Of a stretch of DNA of 64,000 nt, positions 24,213-32,644 are shown in pieces. Under the pieces are notes generated by a model. That model saw only the letters and a program-made list of their open reading frames with translations, was not told the DNA's origin and made no database searches. The translations under genes were made by a program, and so were the position numbers. Location: the NCBI GenBank assembly GCA_016124585.1, contig WGNL01000020.1, forward strand, positions 1 through 64,000. The letters run 5' to 3'. The stretch's first letter is position 1. Each line of letters opens with the position of its first letter. The stretch is from Bacteroidota bacterium (lineage in GTDB: Bacteria; Bacteroidota; Bacteroidia; Chitinophagales; Saprospiraceae).

Positions 24213-26186
24213 TCAAAAGCCATGTTCATCTAGCACAAAAACTTTACCTGCTGTCGAAACTGGCCAGGCATCCGTTCGGAAAGGCAAAGCAGGCAGACCT
24301 TCCTTGTTATACAAATCAAGCTGACCGGGATTGTCCGCCCAAGCATACCGCACAGCCACAGGCTGTTTCACCTCCGGTGAAAACACGACCACCGAACTCC
24401 CATCAATATAGGCCATGGCCCAATGGAATTGCTTGTCCGCACCAGCAATAGAAAAGCCTCGAAGAAAGCCGTACTTATCCTTTGAAACCAGCCCGCCACC
24501 CATCGAAGTAAACGAAATCCTGATTTTATCGCCCTCCTTTTTCATGGACTGATAGACCGGCCCTGAACTCACTATTTTTTCACCGAAAGCAATTTTTCTG
24601 GCTGCCAAACCAAGCCGCTTGCCCACATCCAGTTTGTTTTTCGGATGGATATCGTCGGCTTCGCCAATGTCGATGGCGGTGGCAATGCCCGTGTTGGGCA
24701 GCTTCAAAGCGGCCATTTGCGACGCCCGAAGTTCTGCCCAATTGCTCTCGCCCGGCTGTGTAGGTTCGGCATGGTGGTTCGCCAACTGCACCACGAGAAA
24801 AGGAAAATCTCCTTGCCCCCAGTGTTGCCGCCAATCCTGAATCATGGCGGGCAGCAAATCGGCGTACTCCTCCGCATGCTCTACATTGGACTCGCCCTGG
24901 TACCAGATAGCGCCCTTGATGGCGTAAGGCTGTAAGGGCGCAATGCTGCCATTGTAAAGCAGGCCCGGATGGGTGAAAAAACTGCCGTTCGGAACGGTCG
25001 GTTTCGGAAATTTCGAAGCTTCAATCTTTACTCCGGGTTTGAATTTCCATGTGCCATTGAGAATGGCGTTTCCCCAAAAAGCATTGGAATACATGCCGCC
25101 CTTTCCGCCCGCATCGAAGATGCGCACGACCAGCACATTGCCTTTCGGTTTCAGGATATTGGCGGGGAAAAAATAGTTGCGCCAGTTCCGGTTGCCAAAG
25201 CTCTCACCAATTTTCACGCCGTTCACCCAAGCGATGTCGTAGTCGTCAATTTGATTAAGGGCGATGTTGAACGTATCCTTAGCAAAGCCCTCCGGCAGGT
25301 CAAATTCCTTGCGGAACCAAACCGAGCCATCGTAATCGGGCAGCCCGGCATCCTCCCAAAGGTTTGGTATTTCCATCGTTTTCCAATCGGAAACATCGGT
25401 GGCGGGGTCCTGCCAGTTTTGGGCGATGCCGGGGTCGTTATTCAGGTAAAAATCCTTATCCCAATGCTTGCGGTACTCCTTCAAATCGGCGTAGAGCTGG
25501 TCAAAATTCTTGCCCGTTGCCTCCATGTCCGCCACTACTTCCTTGAACTGGGAAAACTGTTTCAATGCTCCGGCACTCATCCAGGTCTCGATGCTAGTTG
25601 CACCTAAATTACTGCTAATCAATCCAATAGGCACATCTAGGTTCTCTTGCAGGTATTGTCCAAAAAAATATGCCACCGCCGAAAAATGCCCAATCGTTTG
25701 CATCGAAGCCAGCTCCCAACGCCCGGCTTTCACATCTTTTTTGGGTAAATAATCGAGGTCAACGGCCACATTGAACATCCGCAGTTTTGGATTGTCGGCA
25801 CGGGCTGTATCCACGCCCGTAAAATGCAGCCACTCCAGCGTGTATTGCATATTCGACTGCCCGCCGCAGAGCCAGACATCCCCAAACAGCAGGTCTTTCA
25901 AAACGAGGGTATTCTTTCCTTTCACGGTCATTTCAAAAGGACCACCAGCGGCGTGGGGCGGCAATTTGAGCTCCCAGTTTCCATCCTTTCCGGCCTTTGT
26001 CTTGACCGATTGGCCTGCCACGCTGACCGTGATTTCTTCGCCTTTTGAGGCCCAGCCCCAAACGGGTACTTCGGCATCCCGTTGAAGCACAAGGTGATCG
26101 GTGAAAAGCTTGGGGAGGGAAACATCGGCAGTCACCATTTTGCCGAAGGCGAAAAAAAGGAAGGCCAGCAGTGTCGTTCGTTTCAT
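24213..26186 (-). CDS. Sialate O-acetylesterase family protein (SGNH hydrolase)
   Basis: The 657-residue product starts at ATG 26186 with signal peptide MKRTTLLAFLFFAFGKMVTA. After an N-terminal beta-sandwich (about 22-95) comes the SGNH esterase core, with the nucleophile Ser111 in GGQSNM and the Asp/His pair in DIGEADDIHP near the end of the core. A jelly-roll domain like that of GH2 enzymes is inserted in the middle (about 265-380). The family removes O-acetyl groups from sialic acids or from other acetylated glycans such as xylan and mannan; with a GH92 gene in the locus, acetylated mannan or N-glycan is a fair guess. It is divergent from the propeller gene at 26303, with an operator-like palindrome between them. 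Confidence 0.9.
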   Translation of the reverse strand: MKRTTLLAFLFFAFGKMVTADVSLPKLFTDHLVLQRDAEVPVWGWASKGEEITVSVAGQSVKTKAGKDGNWELKLPPHAAGGPFEMTVKGKNTLVLKDLLFGDVWLCGGQSNMQYTLEWLHFTGVDTARADNPKLRMFNVAVDLDYLPKKDVKAGRWELASMQTIGHFSAVAYFFGQYLQENLDVPIGLISSNLGATSIETWMSAGALKQFSQFKEVVADMEATGKNFDQLYADLKEYRKHWDKDFYLNNDPGIAQNWQDPATDVSDWKTMEIPNLWEDAGLPDYDGSVWFRKEFDLPEGFAKDTFNIALNQIDDYDIAWVNGVKIGESFGNRNWRNYFFPANILKPKGNVLVVRIFDAGGKGGMYSNAFWGNAILNGTWKFKPGVKIEASKFPKPTVPNGSFFTHPGLLYNGSIAPLQPYAIKGAIWYQGESNVEHAEEYADLLPAMIQDWRQHWGQGDFPFLVVQLANHHAEPTQPGESNWAELRASQMAALKLPNTGIATAIDIGEADDIHPKNKLDVGKRLGLAARKIAFGEKIVSSGPVYQSMKKEGDKIRISFTSMGGGLVSKDKYGFLRGFSIAGADKQFHWAMAYIDGSSVVVFSPEVKQPVAVRYAWADNPGQLDLYNKEGLPALPFRTDAWPVSTAGKVFVLDEHGF

Positions 26187-26230
26187 TTTACCAAAAGTTT
26201 TAAGCTTGAAAATTGCGCTGTGAAATTTAG

Positions 26231-26244
26231 TATGTGCAAACATA
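26231..26244. promoter_or_regulatory. Candidate GntR operator, degenerate copy
   Basis: TATGTGCAAACATA matches the palindrome at 50158 at 12 of 14 positions. It sits in the divergent promoter region between the esterase and propeller genes, just upstream of a possible -7 box (TAACCTTGG) for the latter. Confidence 0.45.
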
Positions 26245-26302
26245 CCAACATAACCTTGGCTTTTTACTACTTTTACCCAAAAAGAAAAAAATACGGTTTT
26301 AC

Positions 26303-27523
26303 ATGAAAAATCATTTCCGCAAATCATTGACAATCAAATGTTTATATCTCTTTCTTGGCCTGAGCTTGTTGGGGTGTAGCCGTTCCATCGGTCAAACAAC
26401 GGGTTCGAAGGATGCCGGCCAAATCGGCTTGGTCACTGCCGATGATGCCTGGGACAAACTCCTCACCCGTAATTCCGGCTGGTTCGGTGGCGACGGCATT
26501 TTCGCCATTCCGATGGACGGCGCCGAGTACCGCCGAGCGAATTCCAAGACCAAAACCCTGTTCCTTTTCAGCGACTCTATCATTGCCGACACGGTCGGCG
26601 AAACGATCCAAAAAAAGGATTTTAAGATGGTGCACAACTGCGTGGCCTACCTCGAAGGCAGTGAGCCAGACCCCTCGAAGTTCAAGTTTTTTATCAACAA
26701 GGACAAGGACGGGCAGCCCACTTCGCTCTTCGTGCCGAACACGCCACATGCTGGCCCAAAGGACTACTACTGGCTCGGCGACGGCTTCGTCAACGTTGAT
26801 ATGGACAGCACGTTGTACATCTTCGCCTACCCGGTGAAGGACACGATTATCCCCGGCAGTTTTTTTGAATTTGACCAATTGGGCGTGAACATCATCGCCA
26901 TTCCGAAGGGCAGCAAACCGCCATTCAAGGAGCAGCGGCAGCTCGAAACACCCTTCTTTTTCCCAATGGAAAACTGGAACAAGGTCACGATGGGCAGCGG
27001 CGTGATGGTGAATACAAGCTGGGCAGGCGCTCCAAACCCCGATGGCTACATTTATATCTATGGTGTGGGGGGAATGAACAACGGACTCGTGGTGGCGAGG
27101 GTGAAACCCAATGAGTTTGAGCAGTTTGGAAAATGGGAATTCGCCAAAGGCGCTACGTGGACGACCGACTACCTGCAAGCCGTGCCTGTGACACGAAACG
27201 CCTCCAACGAACTGAGCATGAGCCCGATGGCGGATGGCCGCTATATCCTGGCGCACCAGGTTTTGGGTGTCGAAAACGAGGTGGGCGTTCAGATTTCAAA
27301 AAGCCCTCAAGGGCCGTTTTTCCCCATGCGAAAGGTCTGGAAGTGCAGGGAATGGGAGTCGGACATGGACTATTTTGCCTACAATGCCAAGGGCTTCCCG
27401 CACCTCTCGAAGCCCGGCGAATTGCTCATCAGCTACAATATCAACTCCTTCGATTTTTGGAACGACATTCCGAAGGAACCGAGGCTTTGCCGCCCGAGGT
27501 TTTTCCGCTTGAAATTGGACTAA
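26303..27523 (+). CDS. Propeller lipoprotein, DUF5005/DUF4185-like (paralogue 1)
   Basis: The 406-residue product starts at ATG 26303 and has a lipoprotein signal with lipobox LLGCS. The body has repeated motifs (SGWFGGDGIFAIP, TLFLFSDSII, DYYWLGDGFV, DGRYILAHQVLG, GELLISYN) consistent with a five-bladed beta-propeller of the glycosidase type. I place it near the DUF5005/DUF4185 families; some DUF4185 proteins are endo-D-arabinanases (GH183), so a glycoside hydrolase or glycan-binding role is likely but not proven. It is close to the gene at 32645 and more distant from the one at 31404. Its stop codon overlaps that of the convergent SDR gene. Confidence 0.8.
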   Translation: MKNHFRKSLTIKCLYLFLGLSLLGCSRSIGQTTGSKDAGQIGLVTADDAWDKLLTRNSGWFGGDGIFAIPMDGAEYRRANSKTKTLFLFSDSIIADTVGETIQKKDFKMVHNCVAYLEGSEPDPSKFKFFINKDKDGQPTSLFVPNTPHAGPKDYYWLGDGFVNVDMDSTLYIFAYPVKDTIIPGSFFEFDQLGVNIIAIPKGSKPPFKEQRQLETPFFFPMENWNKVTMGSGVMVNTSWAGAPNPDGYIYIYGVGGMNNGLVVARVKPNEFEQFGKWEFAKGATWTTDYLQAVPVTRNASNELSMSPMADGRYILAHQVLGVENEVGVQISKSPQGPFFPMRKVWKCREWESDMDYFAYNAKGFPHLSKPGELLISYNINSFDFWNDIPKEPRLCRPRFFRLKLD

Positions 27524-28287
27524 GCTTTTTTGCTTCCAGCAATCGTAATGCCCAAGCCGCCATCGATACGGATGGCCTGACCCGTAAAAAATGCCGCTTT
27601 GTCGCTGGCGAGGTAGGCGCATAGTTCGCCGACCTCTTCGGGTAAGCCGATGCGCTTCACCAAGTGCATATCCACACATTCCTGATAGACCGCAGCGGGG
27701 TCGGGTGAAAGCGCGAAGGCGTCCCGCAGCATGGGTGTGTCAATCGTGCCGGGGCAGACTGCCATGCAGCGGATTTGAGGAGCATAATCCACGGCGATGC
27801 TGCGGGTTAGGCCGAGCAAGGCCGTCTTGGAAGTGGTGTAGGGCGCCACATTTTGCTGGGAAATGAAGGCCTGCACACTCGCCACGTTGATGACCACACC
27901 GCTGCCCCTTTTTTGCATGAAAGGAATGGCGTGCTTAGCGCAAAGAAAGGCGCTTTTCAGGTTCACGTTCATCACCAAATCCCATTCCTCTTCGCTGGTT
28001 TCCGTCACGGTTGAGTAGCGCTGGATGCCGGCATTATTCACCAAAATATCAATTCCTCCGAAGGTGCTGACCGCTTTTTCCATGGCCGCTTTAACTTCAA
28101 ATTCCTTCGAAACATCGCATCGGATGAAAAGTGCACGTTCGCCCAGTTCCTCTGCCAAAGCTTGTCCTATGGGATCCGTATCGAGTAGGACTACATTCGC
28201 GTTTTCGCGGTGAAAGACGCGGCTGCAAGCCCCGCCGATGCCTTTAGCCCCGCCCGTGATAATGGCTGTTTTATTGGTAAAACTCAT
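27520..28287 (-). CDS. SDR family oxidoreductase, probable sugar dehydrogenase
   Basis: The 255-residue product starts at ATG 28287 (a TTG at 28308 is the alternative). It is a classical short-chain dehydrogenase: NAD(P)-binding TGGAKGIG (11-18), NNAG (84-87), and catalytic Ser137, Tyr150 and Lys154. Asp36 after the second strand points to NAD rather than NADP. It ends a four-gene operon with a lactonase, an aldose-epimerase-like protein and an UxuA-like dehydratase, which suggests it oxidises a free aldose to its lactone; the alternative is reduction of a keto-acid such as fructuronate. It is cytoplasmic, without a signal peptide. Confidence 0.88.
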   Translation of the reverse strand: MSFTNKTAIITGGAKGIGGACSRVFHRENANVVLLDTDPIGQALAEELGERALFIRCDVSKEFEVKAAMEKAVSTFGGIDILVNNAGIQRYSTVTETSEEEWDLVMNVNLKSAFLCAKHAIPFMQKRGSGVVINVASVQAFISQQNVAPYTTSKTALLGLTRSIAVDYAPQIRCMAVCPGTIDTPMLRDAFALSPDPAAVYQECVDMHLVKRIGLPEEVGELCAYLASDKAAFFTGQAIRIDGGLGITIAGSKKA

Positions 28288-28304
28288 TTTCAAAAACTTT
28301 TGTC

Positions 28305-29153
28305 TCAAGCATGAGAGGGCAGTACCAATCCCTTCACTCCTGCATCAATTTTGGTGATGTGCCAGCGCCCCAGATTGGCGGCAAAAAGCTGGTCGAGCTG
28401 AGGCCCACCGAAGGCGATGTTCGTCGGGTTCGAGAGGGTGTGTGCCTCCCAGTCGTCAATGAAAACGGTGGTTTCTCCGCTGGGAGTTACCTTAAAAATC
28501 TTGTTCGGAGCATAGCACGAAACGTAGAGATTGCCCTCTGCATCGAAGGCAACGCCATCGGGCACGGTTTCCGGCAGGGTACAAAAAACGGTGCGCTCTC
28601 CTGCGCTGCCGTCTGGTCGGATAGCCACCCGCTCCACGCCGGGAAGAAATGAAGTGACGACGTAAAGTTGCATCCCTGTTGGGTCGAGCGCCATGCCATT
28701 GGCAAAATTAAAGCCGCCATCGTGCCAGATTTCGCCTGTTCCGTCGGGTGTAAACTTTAAAATCTTGCCTGTCACCTCCCGAAAAGCACCGCTCTCACTG
28801 ACGTAGAGGTTGCCGTTTTTATCAAATACCGCATAGTTCGGGATATTGAAACGATGGCCATCTGCACCTTCGGCAAAAACGGTCAGTTCGAAACTTTGCA
28901 AATCGAGTTTCCAGACGCATTTTTTACCTAAATCACAGATGGCCAGCCATTTAGCGCCGGGACTAAAAGTGAGGCCAAGGATAAAGCCACCCGTGTTGGC
29001 AACTTCTTCCACCGTTTTACCATCTTCGGAAATGCGGTAAATCTGGCCCGCCTCGCCACCTGCCCAGACAGTACCGTCGGGGTGGCACGCAACACATTCT
29101 GGATGGTCGAGGCCGTCGGCGAAAATGGTGGCTTTTGAAAGTAACGGATGCAT
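28305..29153 (-). CDS. SMP-30/gluconolactonase family protein
   Basis: The 282-residue product is a six-bladed SMP-30/LRE-family propeller. Expected metal-site residues are seen: a Glu in HPECVACHPDG near the N-terminus, an Asn in NFANGMALDP and an Asp in VPDGVAFDAEGNLY. The family hydrolyses aldonolactones to aldonates. No signal peptide is present, so it acts in the cytoplasm. It lies 17 bases before the preferred SDR start and follows the DUF4432 gene, fitting the lactonase step of an oxidative sugar pathway. Confidence 0.87.
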   Translation of the reverse strand: MHPLLSKATIFADGLDHPECVACHPDGTVWAGGEAGQIYRISEDGKTVEEVANTGGFILGLTFSPGAKWLAICDLGKKCVWKLDLQSFELTVFAEGADGHRFNIPNYAVFDKNGNLYVSESGAFREVTGKILKFTPDGTGEIWHDGGFNFANGMALDPTGMQLYVVTSFLPGVERVAIRPDGSAGERTVFCTLPETVPDGVAFDAEGNLYVSCYAPNKIFKVTPSGETTVFIDDWEAHTLSNPTNIAFGGPQLDQLFAANLGRWHITKIDAGVKGLVLPSHA

Positions 29154-29192
29154 TATTAAGGATTGATGGATTGAATGAAAGAAGGGTTGAAT

Positions 29193-30239
29193 TTAGGTAA
29201 AATTGCCTTCGAAGGCGCTGGCGGTCAGTTGGGTTTCGATGCTGGAATTTGGGGCTATTTTCAGCCACTCGCCTTCGGCAATGGCGGCTTCCGGGTCGGG
29301 TCGCCAGCGCATCGTCCAAGGTTCGATGGCGATGGCGTAGGTACTGCCCCACCATGGGGCATCTTGGGTAGCGTAGCGCTCCTGCCAATACCAGGCGTGC
29401 TTGAAAATCCGGGCATCCCAACTGACGGCAAACCCGACGTTTTTCACTTCATTTTTTAGGGCATAAAACGCTTTTTCATCGAAACCTGAAAGGTAGGCCA
29501 AGTCGCTGTAAGGCGCTGCAGTGGCTGGCGGAACAACGCTGGCATCGTCATCCATACCATTGATATTCAGTGCTTTAGGAAAAACACTTTCCACACCTGG
29601 CTGGAATCGGCGATTCGGTGGCATGAGCGGCTCGGCGTAGAAACTGCGAGCGTTGGTGCTGATTTTTGCACCATCATTCAGGAATGGCAAGCCAAAGGCG
29701 ATATGCTGCCCCCAAGCAATGTCGAGCTGCGTGGCGGATTCGTTCGTCAGTTTTTCTTCGATAAAAAGTGTGGCCTTGTCCGCTACTAGCGTCAAGGTTT
29801 TTTCAATTAAAATTGGTACCCGCAGCGGGCGTGTCCACAGCTTGACGGAAACCTTTTCCGGTGAAGTTTCGAGGATGGCATGCTTCCAAGGCGTAAGCGA
29901 AACCTCCCCGTGCTGCCCCAGTGAGGCACCGCGGTAATTGAAGCCGGGGCTGTTGGGCAAAATCTCCTGCCAGCCGCCGTAGTAGTAGTCCTCGAACTGG
30001 TTCGGCGTGTCCCGCATTTGCGAAAAATCGAAATTCGGGTTGCGGATTCCTTTCGGCAACCGTAGCATGAAGTCCACGTCTTTAGGTTTGTACCGGAATT
30101 CGAAAATATCGCTTCCTCGCCCCGCCAGCACGCCGATGCGTAGGTAGTCGTTTTCGAGCCAAATGACGCGCATACCTTGCAGCATCCAGTCGTCGCTGAT
30201 GGTACATTTGCCAGTTGGGAAAAATGGTTTCGTGTTCAT
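29193..30239 (-). CDS. DUF4432 family, aldose 1-epimerase-like protein
   Basis: The 348-residue product starts at ATG 30239, 2 bases after the UxuA-like stop (a TTG at 30254 would overlap it). The sequence, with LRIGVLAGRGSDIFEFRYKP near the start and ITWGQH-type strands in the middle, fits the DUF4432 branch of the aldose-epimerase/galactose-mutarotase fold. The His in DIAWGQHIAFG is a candidate catalytic residue. It could interconvert anomers of the sugar before oxidation. It has no signal peptide. Confidence 0.8.
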   Translation of the reverse strand: MNTKPFFPTGKCTISDDWMLQGMRVIWLENDYLRIGVLAGRGSDIFEFRYKPKDVDFMLRLPKGIRNPNFDFSQMRDTPNQFEDYYYGGWQEILPNSPGFNYRGASLGQHGEVSLTPWKHAILETSPEKVSVKLWTRPLRVPILIEKTLTLVADKATLFIEEKLTNESATQLDIAWGQHIAFGLPFLNDGAKISTNARSFYAEPLMPPNRRFQPGVESVFPKALNINGMDDDASVVPPATAAPYSDLAYLSGFDEKAFYALKNEVKNVGFAVSWDARIFKHAWYWQERYATQDAPWWGSTYAIAIEPWTMRWRPDPEAAIAEGEWLKIAPNSSIETQLTASAFEGNFT

Positions 30240-30240
30240 T

Positions 30241-31311
30241 TTACTCGCGTTCAATGCTCTGCATCACCCCCCGCATATACCCCAGCGCGAACGCCTTGCC
30301 CGCATGCCATGGAGCGGCGCAACTCATTTCGGGCGTATGGTCGGGGATGATGACGCCGTCGTAATTGTTTTTCTTCAAAATGCGGAGCGCCCGCACCATG
30401 TCGATATCGCCTTCGTCTACGAATGCTTCACGGTAATTGGGTACTTTGCCCACCACATTTCGGAAGTGGATGTAGCCTATGTTTCCTGCCTCGGAATGTC
30501 GGTCGAGCAGGGCGTAGAGGTCGCCATCCGGCATTTCCTGCAAAGTACCCATGCAAAACTCGAAGCCATTGGCGGGGCTGTTGGACAAAGCGAGCAGTTT
30601 TTCATATTCCTCAAAGCTGTGGAACAGGCGGGCCGTGCCGCGCATTTCGGGCAGTGGCGGGTCGTCGGGATGGGCGACGAGGCGTACACCGCATTCCTCA
30701 GCGATGGGCAGCATTTCCGACAAAAACCACTGCAATCGCTGCCACATTTCCTCCCTTGAAACGGTCGCTACCGAGCCAGTCTCAGCTTCTGCATCGTAGG
30801 TCATGTTCCAGACCATGCCGTTGGAGATGGGTCTTTGCACATTAATTTTCTCTTGGTCAAAAACGACGGACATCGCCTCGCCCCGACCTGCCGGAGCGGG
30901 CGTCCAGCCCCACACGCCGGCTAGGCTGAAGTAGTAGCCCATGACCGGGATGCCCGCCTTGCCGATGTTGCGGAGCATCCGCTTCAATTCCTCGATTTGC
31001 TGGTGTTTTTTCGGCCCATCAAGCAGCACGTCGTGCCAGTGCGCCGGGTCAAAGTTTTCGATAGCAGCCCAAGTGAGGCCATGCGACTCGATTTGTTTTT
31101 TCAAGGAAAGCAGCTCTTCCAGTTCCCAGAATTTGCCCTGTGCAGTGGTGAGGCCCCATCCGTTGAGGTAGATCTGGGTGAGGGTGGGGTTGTCGCCGCC
31201 CTTCACGTAGTCCACCAATTGCACGACGAGATGGGTAGCGCCACACTGTTTTGCGAAGCGGAAATTGGCGTCGTTCAGCAAGCTTTTGTAAAGTCCTAAT
31301 CCAAGTTTCAT
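30241..31311 (-). CDS. uxuA-like: Mannonate dehydratase family protein (UxuA-like)
   Basis: The 356-residue TIM-barrel protein matches the UxuA family: VRLVAHPDDPP (metal-binding His), GYIHFRNVVGK, FVDEGDIDMV and VIIPDHTPEM. UxuA dehydrates D-mannonate to 2-keto-3-deoxy-gluconate, normally in glucuronate breakdown. Here there is no uronate isomerase, and the neighbours are an SDR, a lactonase and an aldose-epimerase-like gene, so mannonate may instead come from direct oxidation of mannose released by the GH92 enzyme. It is the first gene of the operon and is divergent from the propeller gene at 31404. A good -7 box (TACCTTTG at 31320-31327, minus strand) lies directly before the start. Confidence 0.85.
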   Translation of the reverse strand: MKLGLGLYKSLLNDANFRFAKQCGATHLVVQLVDYVKGGDNPTLTQIYLNGWGLTTAQGKFWELEELLSLKKQIESHGLTWAAIENFDPAHWHDVLLDGPKKHQQIEELKRMLRNIGKAGIPVMGYYFSLAGVWGWTPAPAGRGEAMSVVFDQEKINVQRPISNGMVWNMTYDAEAETGSVATVSREEMWQRLQWFLSEMLPIAEECGVRLVAHPDDPPLPEMRGTARLFHSFEEYEKLLALSNSPANGFEFCMGTLQEMPDGDLYALLDRHSEAGNIGYIHFRNVVGKVPNYREAFVDEGDIDMVRALRILKKNNYDGVIIPDHTPEMSCAAPWHAGKAFALGYMRGVMQSIERE

Positions 31312-31373
31312 GTTGGTTTCAAAGGTAGGTTTTGCCGTTTAAAAACCACAGATTTTGGTACGCTAATTTTCAG

Positions 31374-31387
31374 TATGTTTAAACAAA
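31374..31387. promoter_or_regulatory. Candidate GntR operator in divergent promoter
   Basis: TATGTTTAAACAAA shares the exact 10-base core TGTTTAAACA with the palindrome at the gntR start (50158-50171). The core fits the HutC-subfamily consensus GT-N-TA-N-AC. It lies between the UxuA-like operon and the propeller gene, next to a possible -7 box for the latter (TACCTTGG). Confidence 0.55.
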
Positions 31388-31403
31388 GTCGTACCTTGGC
31401 GCT

Positions 31404-32582
31404 ATGGCCTTATCCAAAATTCACCCGATGACAGGTTTGATGAAAATACCACCCATTTTCCCCCGAATTACTTTGTGCTTGCTATGCTTCGCAATGGTGC
31501 TGGCAGCGGGTTGCAAGGACGAAAAAGACGATTTCACCGAAGGTAGTTTTTATCCACCTGGCGCTGTTCAGCCTCAAAACCCCAGCACGGATACCACTAT
31601 CACGACGACCGAAAAATGCTGGGAGGCACCTATCGAAACGACAAAGGCAGTTGATTTCAACCAACTTTTCACCCGCTACAGCGGCTGGACGGGCGGCGAT
31701 GCGACCTACTCCGTGCCATTACCCGATGGCCGCACACTTTGGATGTTCGGCGATAGCTTCATCGGCACGGTAAATCCTAATCGGACTCGACCCAACAGTC
31801 CCTTTAAGCGCAACGCCTTCGTGGTGCAGGATGGCGATGAAATGACCACGCTCACTGGTGGAGCCACTGCCTTCGTGGAGCCTGCGGAAGCAGGTTGGTG
31901 GTACTGGCCGGGACATGGGATTTCGCATGGCGATACGCTCCAAGTGATACTTTTTGGTTTCAAATCCACGGGCAGCGGGGCTTGGGATTTTGCCTACGCC
32001 AGCGTGGATATAGCGACTTTTTCGCTGCCAGATTTTCAGTTGCTTTCCATCGAACGGAAGATAACCGACCCTCCCACGAACTACGGCGCCGCCATTTTGC
32101 AGGATGACGGCTACCTGTATTTGTACGGCTCGGAGAAGCAGGGTTTTTCGAAATTCCTGCACACGGCGAGGGTGCCTGGGGATAATTTGAACGGCGAGTG
32201 GGAATATTTCGACGGTACAGGCTGGACGACTGACCCCAGCCAGAGTGCCCGCCATTTTGCGAATGTCTCTGACGAATTTGCCGTTTTCAAAAGTGGTGAC
32301 CGCTACTATTTGCTGACGCAGCACCACATCCTCGGCGGGGAAATCTACCTCTACGACTCCGACAACCCGGTGAGCGGTTTTTCCAATAAAAAATTGCTTT
32401 ACTGCACGCCCCAAACGGGTGTGAATGGGCAATTTACCTACAATGCCTTTGCGCACCCGCAGTTTTCCCAAGGCGGGGAATTGCTCGTTTCCTACAATGT
32501 CAACACGAACAATTTTGCTGACCTGTTCAAGAATGCTGATACGTATCGGCCTTTTTTCGTGCGGGTGAAGGGGTGGGAGTGA
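31404..32582 (+). CDS. Propeller lipoprotein, DUF4185/DUF5005-like (paralogue 2)
   Basis: The 392-residue product has a signal peptide with lipobox VLAAGC. ATG 31404 is the first start; Met at 31428 and 31440 are alternatives. Blade motifs include SGWTGGDATYSVPL, RTLWMFGDSFIG, GAAILQDDGYLYLYGSE, YYLLTQHHILGGEIYLYDSD and GELLVSYNVN, consistent with a five-bladed propeller. It is the most diverged of the three paralogues and the one closest to DUF4185 in its WMFGDS motif. It is probably surface-exposed and acts on or binds the glycan imported by the locus. Confidence 0.78.
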   Translation: MALSKIHPMTGLMKIPPIFPRITLCLLCFAMVLAAGCKDEKDDFTEGSFYPPGAVQPQNPSTDTTITTTEKCWEAPIETTKAVDFNQLFTRYSGWTGGDATYSVPLPDGRTLWMFGDSFIGTVNPNRTRPNSPFKRNAFVVQDGDEMTTLTGGATAFVEPAEAGWWYWPGHGISHGDTLQVILFGFKSTGSGAWDFAYASVDIATFSLPDFQLLSIERKITDPPTNYGAAILQDDGYLYLYGSEKQGFSKFLHTARVPGDNLNGEWEYFDGTGWTTDPSQSARHFANVSDEFAVFKSGDRYYLLTQHHILGGEIYLYDSDNPVSGFSNKKLLYCTPQTGVNGQFTYNAFAHPQFSQGGELLVSYNVNTNNFADLFKNADTYRPFFVRVKGWE

Positions 32583-32617
32583 TTTACGATTTTGAGATTT
32601 ACGATTTACGATTGGGG
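32583..32617. repeat. Short direct repeats of GATTTACGAT
   Basis: Three copies of GATTTACGA-type words fill the gap between the two propeller genes. The same word occurs at 41926-41935 before the MFS porter gene. Confidence 0.7.
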
Positions 32618-32644
32618 TTTCAGCCAAAACTTAACGATACCGAT

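Noticed and set aside
26342-27256. 304-codon open frame on the minus strand
   Set aside because: It is antisense to the propeller lipoprotein gene and shows no signal, domain or plausible start context.
27520-27523. Overlapping stop codons of convergent genes
   Set aside because: Compact convergent ends are common and need no special explanation.
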